DNA from: Yimella lutea
Lineage (GTDB): Bacteria; Actinomycetota; Actinomycetes; Actinomycetales; Dermatophilaceae
Reading direction: 5' to 3'
Assembly (NCBI RefSeq): GCF_006715095.1
Contig: NZ_VFMO01000001.1
Span: 2,728,001-2,792,000, forward strand
Length of the DNA stretch: 64,000 nt
Made by a program: the position numbers and the translations under genes. The notes below the pieces were generated by a model. That model saw nothing but the letters and a program-made list of their open reading frames with translations, searched no databases and was not told where the DNA came from. Below are positions 61,082-64,000 of this stretch, piece by piece. Position 1 is the stretch's first letter; every line of letters begins with the position of its first letter.

Positions 61082-61786
61082 TCAGGCGAGCGGGTCGGCA
61101 ATGAGACCGTCGTCGTGCGGTGTGCCCTGCCGCAACCGGGTGGTCAGCGGCGAGCGCGCGAACTCGATGCCGGAGACCTGCTTCAGGGCAGACAGGACGT
61201 CGTCCGGCCGCACACTCGGCGTCGTGTGCTCCAACGAGATCTCCAGCACGCTCCCCTGTGCCGTTGCCTTCTTGATCGCCGAGCGCACGTCGAAGGTGCG
61301 CGGACCGGACTTCATCATCCGGGTGACCTCGACGCGCTCCTGCGCGAGCAACACGTCCAGCGCCGCGGCGAGCGCTGCCTCGTCCGTGCCTTCGAACTGC
61401 AACCGCCAGTCACTGGCCTGCAGACTGTCGGCCAGCGAACCGCCCTGCGCCGGAGCGACCTTGATGACGTCGAGACCCTCCGGGAGGGCTTCGTCGAGCG
61501 CGATCCGCACCTGCTCGGGATCGCATTCGCGCTGCAACGCGAGTTCGAAGTACTCGGCCTCGCTCGCGGTGCCCGTCGCGGCCGCGTTCGCGTAACTGAT
61601 GCGCGGGTGGGGGTGGAAACCGGCAGAGAAGGCGATCGGGATTTCAGCGCGGCGCACTGCGCGTTCGAGCGCCCGCTGGAAGTCGCGGGTGGAGGTGAAC
61701 CGCAGCCGTCCACGCTTGGCGTACTGCACCCGCAGCTTCTGCACGACCGGTGCGGGAGGCGGACCTTCGGGTACTCGTTTGGCCAT
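61082..61786 (-). CDS. TIGR03936/DUF2344 radical-SAM-associated protein
   Basis: A 234-residue protein with VQYAKRGRLRFTSTRDFQRALERA and AFSAGFHPHPRISYA in the N-terminal half, the signature of the DUF2344 family. It is usually encoded directly after, or fused to, the TIGR03960 B12-binding radical SAM protein, and the pair is linked to rng. Here an MFS gene on the other strand separates the two. The reaction is unknown; an RNA modification role has been suggested from the neighbourhood. Confidence 0.88.
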   Translation of the reverse strand: MAKRVPEGPPPAPVVQKLRVQYAKRGRLRFTSTRDFQRALERAVRRAEIPIAFSAGFHPHPRISYANAAATGTASEAEYFELALQRECDPEQVRIALDEALPEGLDVIKVAPAQGGSLADSLQASDWRLQFEGTDEAALAAALDVLLAQERVEVTRMMKSGPRTFDVRSAIKKATAQGSVLEISLEHTTPSVRPDDVLSALKQVSGIEFARSPLTTRLRQGTPHDDGLIADPLA

Positions 61787-61878
61787 GGCGGATCAGCGTA
61801 CGCCGCCCGGCCCACAGTCGTCCGAACGGATGGCGGAACGCTCTCGTCACCGTCGGGTTCGAGGTGCATCATGGCGCA

Positions 61879-63183
61879 GTGAGAGCACGCAGGTTCGCGA
61901 TCCACCCGGCGTGGATCATCGCCCTCGTCACGCTGCTGACGATGATGGGTTCGGCCGGCTTCCGTGCTGCGCCAGGGGTGTTGATGCACCCCCTGCACGG
62001 CGAGTTCGGCTGGCCGATGGGCCTGATGGGCACCGCGGTCTCGATCAACCTGATCCTCTTCGGTCTGACCGCGCCGTTCTCTGCCGCGCTCATGGAGCGA
62101 TTCGGCGTGCGACCGGTGATGGTGGTCGCGCTGATCCTCATCGGACTCGGGTCGATCCTGCCCCGCTGGATGACCGAGCCGTGGCAACTCATCGCCTGCT
62201 GGGGCGTGCTGATCGGCCTCGGCACCGGGTCGATCTCCATGTCCCTGGTCGCCACGATCACCGGACGCTGGTTCGTGCAGCAGCGGGGGTTGGTGTCGGG
62301 TGTTCTCAGCGCCGCGAACGCCACCGGCCAGCTGGCGTTCCTGCCGGTGATGGCATGGCTGCTCACCACCCAGGGCTGGCGCGCTGCATCCACCACGATC
62401 GGCGTGGCTGCGCTGTGCGCGGTGCCTCTCGTCGTCCTGTTCATACGCAACCGGCCCGAGGACCTCGGCGTCCGGGCGTACGGCGCCACGGAAAGCGACC
62501 CACCGGCGTCCGTGCCGGTGCAGAACGCAGCGAAACTCGCGGTCACGACCCTTCGGCAGGCCTTGCACAGCCGGGCCTTCTGGCTGCTGGCCGGCACGTT
62601 CGCGATCTGCGGAGCGAGTACCAACGGACTCGTCGGGACGCACTTCATTCCGGCCGCGATGGACCACGGGATGGGCGAGCAGGCGGCCGCCGGACTGCTG
62701 GCCCTGGTCGGCGTCTTCGACATCGTCGGCACGATCGCGTCCGGGTGGTTGACCGACCGCTTCGACCCCAGACTCCTGCTCGGCATCTACTACGCCGGAC
62801 GCGGGTTGTCGCTGTTCGCGTTGCCGACCTTGTTCAGCGATTCGGTGCAGCTGAACATGTTTGCGTTCATCCTGTTCTACGGCCTCGACTGGGTCGCGAC
62901 CGTGCCGCCGACCATGGCGCTGTGCAGACAACACTTCGGCGAACGTGCGCCGATCGTCTTCGGTTGGGTGTTCGCGAGCCACCAACTCGGTGCAGCCGTC
63001 ACCGCGAGCGCCGCCGGCTGGATCAGGGACGACCGCGGCACCTACGACCTGGCGTTCTACGCCGCCGGTGCCCTCTGCATCATCGCGGCCGCCGTGTGCC
63101 CGACCATTCACGCCGGTCGCAAGCAGCTCACCGAGAAGGACGCCGAGAACGTGCACTCGACCGTCGGCGAGTTGCAGGTCTGA
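61879..63183 (+). CDS. MFS transporter
   Basis: Twelve-helix permease of about 434 residues from the GTG at 61879 (MRARRFAIHPAWIIALV). The segments GLGTGSISMSLVATITGRWF and GLVSGVLSAANATGQLAFLPV resemble the oxalate/formate-monocarboxylate branch of the superfamily. The substrate is unknown. The frame is open to 61750, overlapping the TIGR03936 gene, but those residues are not membrane-like. It interrupts an otherwise leftward block. Confidence 0.87.
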   Translation: MRARRFAIHPAWIIALVTLLTMMGSAGFRAAPGVLMHPLHGEFGWPMGLMGTAVSINLILFGLTAPFSAALMERFGVRPVMVVALILIGLGSILPRWMTEPWQLIACWGVLIGLGTGSISMSLVATITGRWFVQQRGLVSGVLSAANATGQLAFLPVMAWLLTTQGWRAASTTIGVAALCAVPLVVLFIRNRPEDLGVRAYGATESDPPASVPVQNAAKLAVTTLRQALHSRAFWLLAGTFAICGASTNGLVGTHFIPAAMDHGMGEQAAAGLLALVGVFDIVGTIASGWLTDRFDPRLLLGIYYAGRGLSLFALPTLFSDSVQLNMFAFILFYGLDWVATVPPTMALCRQHFGERAPIVFGWVFASHQLGAAVTASAAGWIRDDRGTYDLAFYAAGALCIIAAAVCPTIHAGRKQLTEKDAENVHSTVGELQV

Positions 63184-63354
63184 GCGGTCAGCGTCCCGGC
63201 GGAGCCCTCGACGTAGCACCGACAGCGAGATCGACCGGACCCTCCAGCGGGCCGCGGTGCCAGGTCCGGACGTCGCGCACAGTTTCACCGGTCACAGGAA
63301 CTCACGTGCCTGATACAACCACGGGTCACCCGAAATCGCTTGCGGTGCAGGCGA

Positions 63355-64000
63355 TCAGACGACACTCAGCGGCAGCAGCTTCTTGCCGGTCGGACCGATC
63401 TGGATCTCAGTGCCCATCTGAGGGCAGACACCGCAGTCGAAGCACGGGGTCCAGCGGCAGTCGTCGACCTCGGTCTCGTCGAGGGCGTCCTGCCAGTCGT
63501 CCCAGAGCCATTCCTTGTCCAGGCCGGAATCCAGGTGATCCCACGCGAGCACCTCGGTCTCGCCGCGTTCACGCGTGGTGTACCAGGCGACGTCCACGCC
63601 GTACGGCTCCAGAGCCTCCTCGGCACAACGCATCCAACGCTCGTAGGAGAAGTGCTCGCTCCACCCGTCGAAGCGTCCGCCGTCCCGCCAGACGGCCTCG
63701 ATGACGCGTCCGATGCGACGATCACCGCGCGAGAGCAGTCCTTCGACGATGCCCGGCTGACCGTCGTGGTAGCGCATGCCGATCGAGCTGCCGTACCGCT
63801 TGTCGGAGCGGATCGCGTCACGCAGTTTCTGCAGACGGGCGTCGGTCTCCTCGGCGCCCAGTTGCGCGCACCACTGGAACGGCGTGTGCGGCTTGGGCAC
63901 GAACCCGCCGATGGAGACGGTGCAGCGGATGTCCTTGCGGCCACTCACCTGTCGGCCGGTCTCGATGACCCGCTTGGCGAGCTCGGCGATCTGCAGCACG
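63355..64000 (-). CDS. TIGR03960 B12-binding radical SAM protein, C-terminal part
   Basis: The C-terminal 214 residues of a larger gene cut by the window end. VSIGGFVPKPHTPFQWCAQ is the post-SAM-barrel motif, and CRWTPCFDCGVCPQMGTEIQ is the cysteine-rich tail of the TIGR03960 family. The N-terminal B12 domain and CX3CX2C cluster would lie beyond 64000. It is the usual partner of the DUF2344 protein encoded at 61082-61786. Confidence 0.9.
   Translation of the reverse strand, partial: VLQIAELAKRVIETGRQVSGRKDIRCTVSIGGFVPKPHTPFQWCAQLGAEETDARLQKLRDAIRSDKRYGSSIGMRYHDGQPGIVEGLLSRGDRRIGRVIEAVWRDGGRFDGWSEHFSYERWMRCAEEALEPYGVDVAWYTTRERGETEVLAWDHLDSGLDKEWLWDDWQDALDETEVDDCRWTPCFDCGVCPQMGTEIQIGPTGKKLLPLSVV

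Overview
The window is 64 kb of high-GC DNA from an actinobacterium. Alternative GTG starts are common, genes are packed with 4-nt ATGA/GTGA overlaps, and gene orders such as hrcA-dnaJ-rsmE-phoH-ybeY-era and rng-rplU-rpmA-obgE-proB-proA-nadD-rsfS are typical of Micrococcales. A member of the Dermacoccaceae/Intrasporangiaceae group is my best guess, inferred from gene content only.

Layout. (1) 0.1-7.5 kb: a protealysin-type M4 protease, then a leftward housekeeping operon hrcA-dnaJ-rsmE-phoH-ybeY-era-methyltransferase, headed by a perfect CIRCE operator. (2) 7.6-12.9 kb: a DUF3097 protein, a NadQ/NrtR-like regulator and nadABC for de novo NAD synthesis, with conspicuous palindromes in front of nadA. 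(3) 12.9-21.4 kb: MOSC protein, HemW, YeiH exporter with a divergent LysR regulator, DUF4442 protein, TrmB, LepA and an MFS exporter. (4) 21.6-27.8 kb: aceB-glcD-glcE-glcF, a glycolate-to-malate module, followed by a PemK/MazF-like protein. (5) 27.9-37.3 kb: a pair of acyl-CoA dehydrogenases, a small GntR regulator, a 48-residue protein gene, an ABC-F ATPase, a TRIC-family membrane protein, a hydrolase/PucR pair and a beta-lactamase-fold hydrolase. (6) 37.4-47.4 kb: accessory region. It holds a 61-bp direct repeat, a HicB remnant and a 7.4-kb mobile element. The element (about 38230-45650) carries a cmtR-cadA-cadD-lspA-thioredoxin-like operon and a three-gene recombination module (active-looking tyrosine recombinase, XRE-like regulator, and a 653-residue protein with twelve CxxC motifs and a degenerate recombinase domain). 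It has split a DinB-family gene. Joining nucleotide 38229 to 45651 restores one open frame of 248 codons plus stop. Beyond it lie a serine-recombinase relic touching a tRNA-Ala gene and remnants of two siderophore ABC transporter genes. (7) 47.3-63.2 kb: a second housekeeping stretch, all leftward except an HNH/DUF222 gene and an MFS gene: DUF4442, phosphatase, rsfS, nadD, proA, proB, a VTT membrane protein, YrdB, obgE, rpmA, rplU, rng, and the TIGR03936 protein. The window ends inside the TIGR03960 radical SAM gene.

The most interesting part is the metal-resistance element. Its insertion site can be reconstructed to the base, and its recombination module pairs a normal tyrosine recombinase with what looks like a catalytically dead, zinc-ribbon-bearing relative. 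No CRISPR array or rRNA gene was seen. All functions come from reading motifs and family resemblance by eye; no database search was run.
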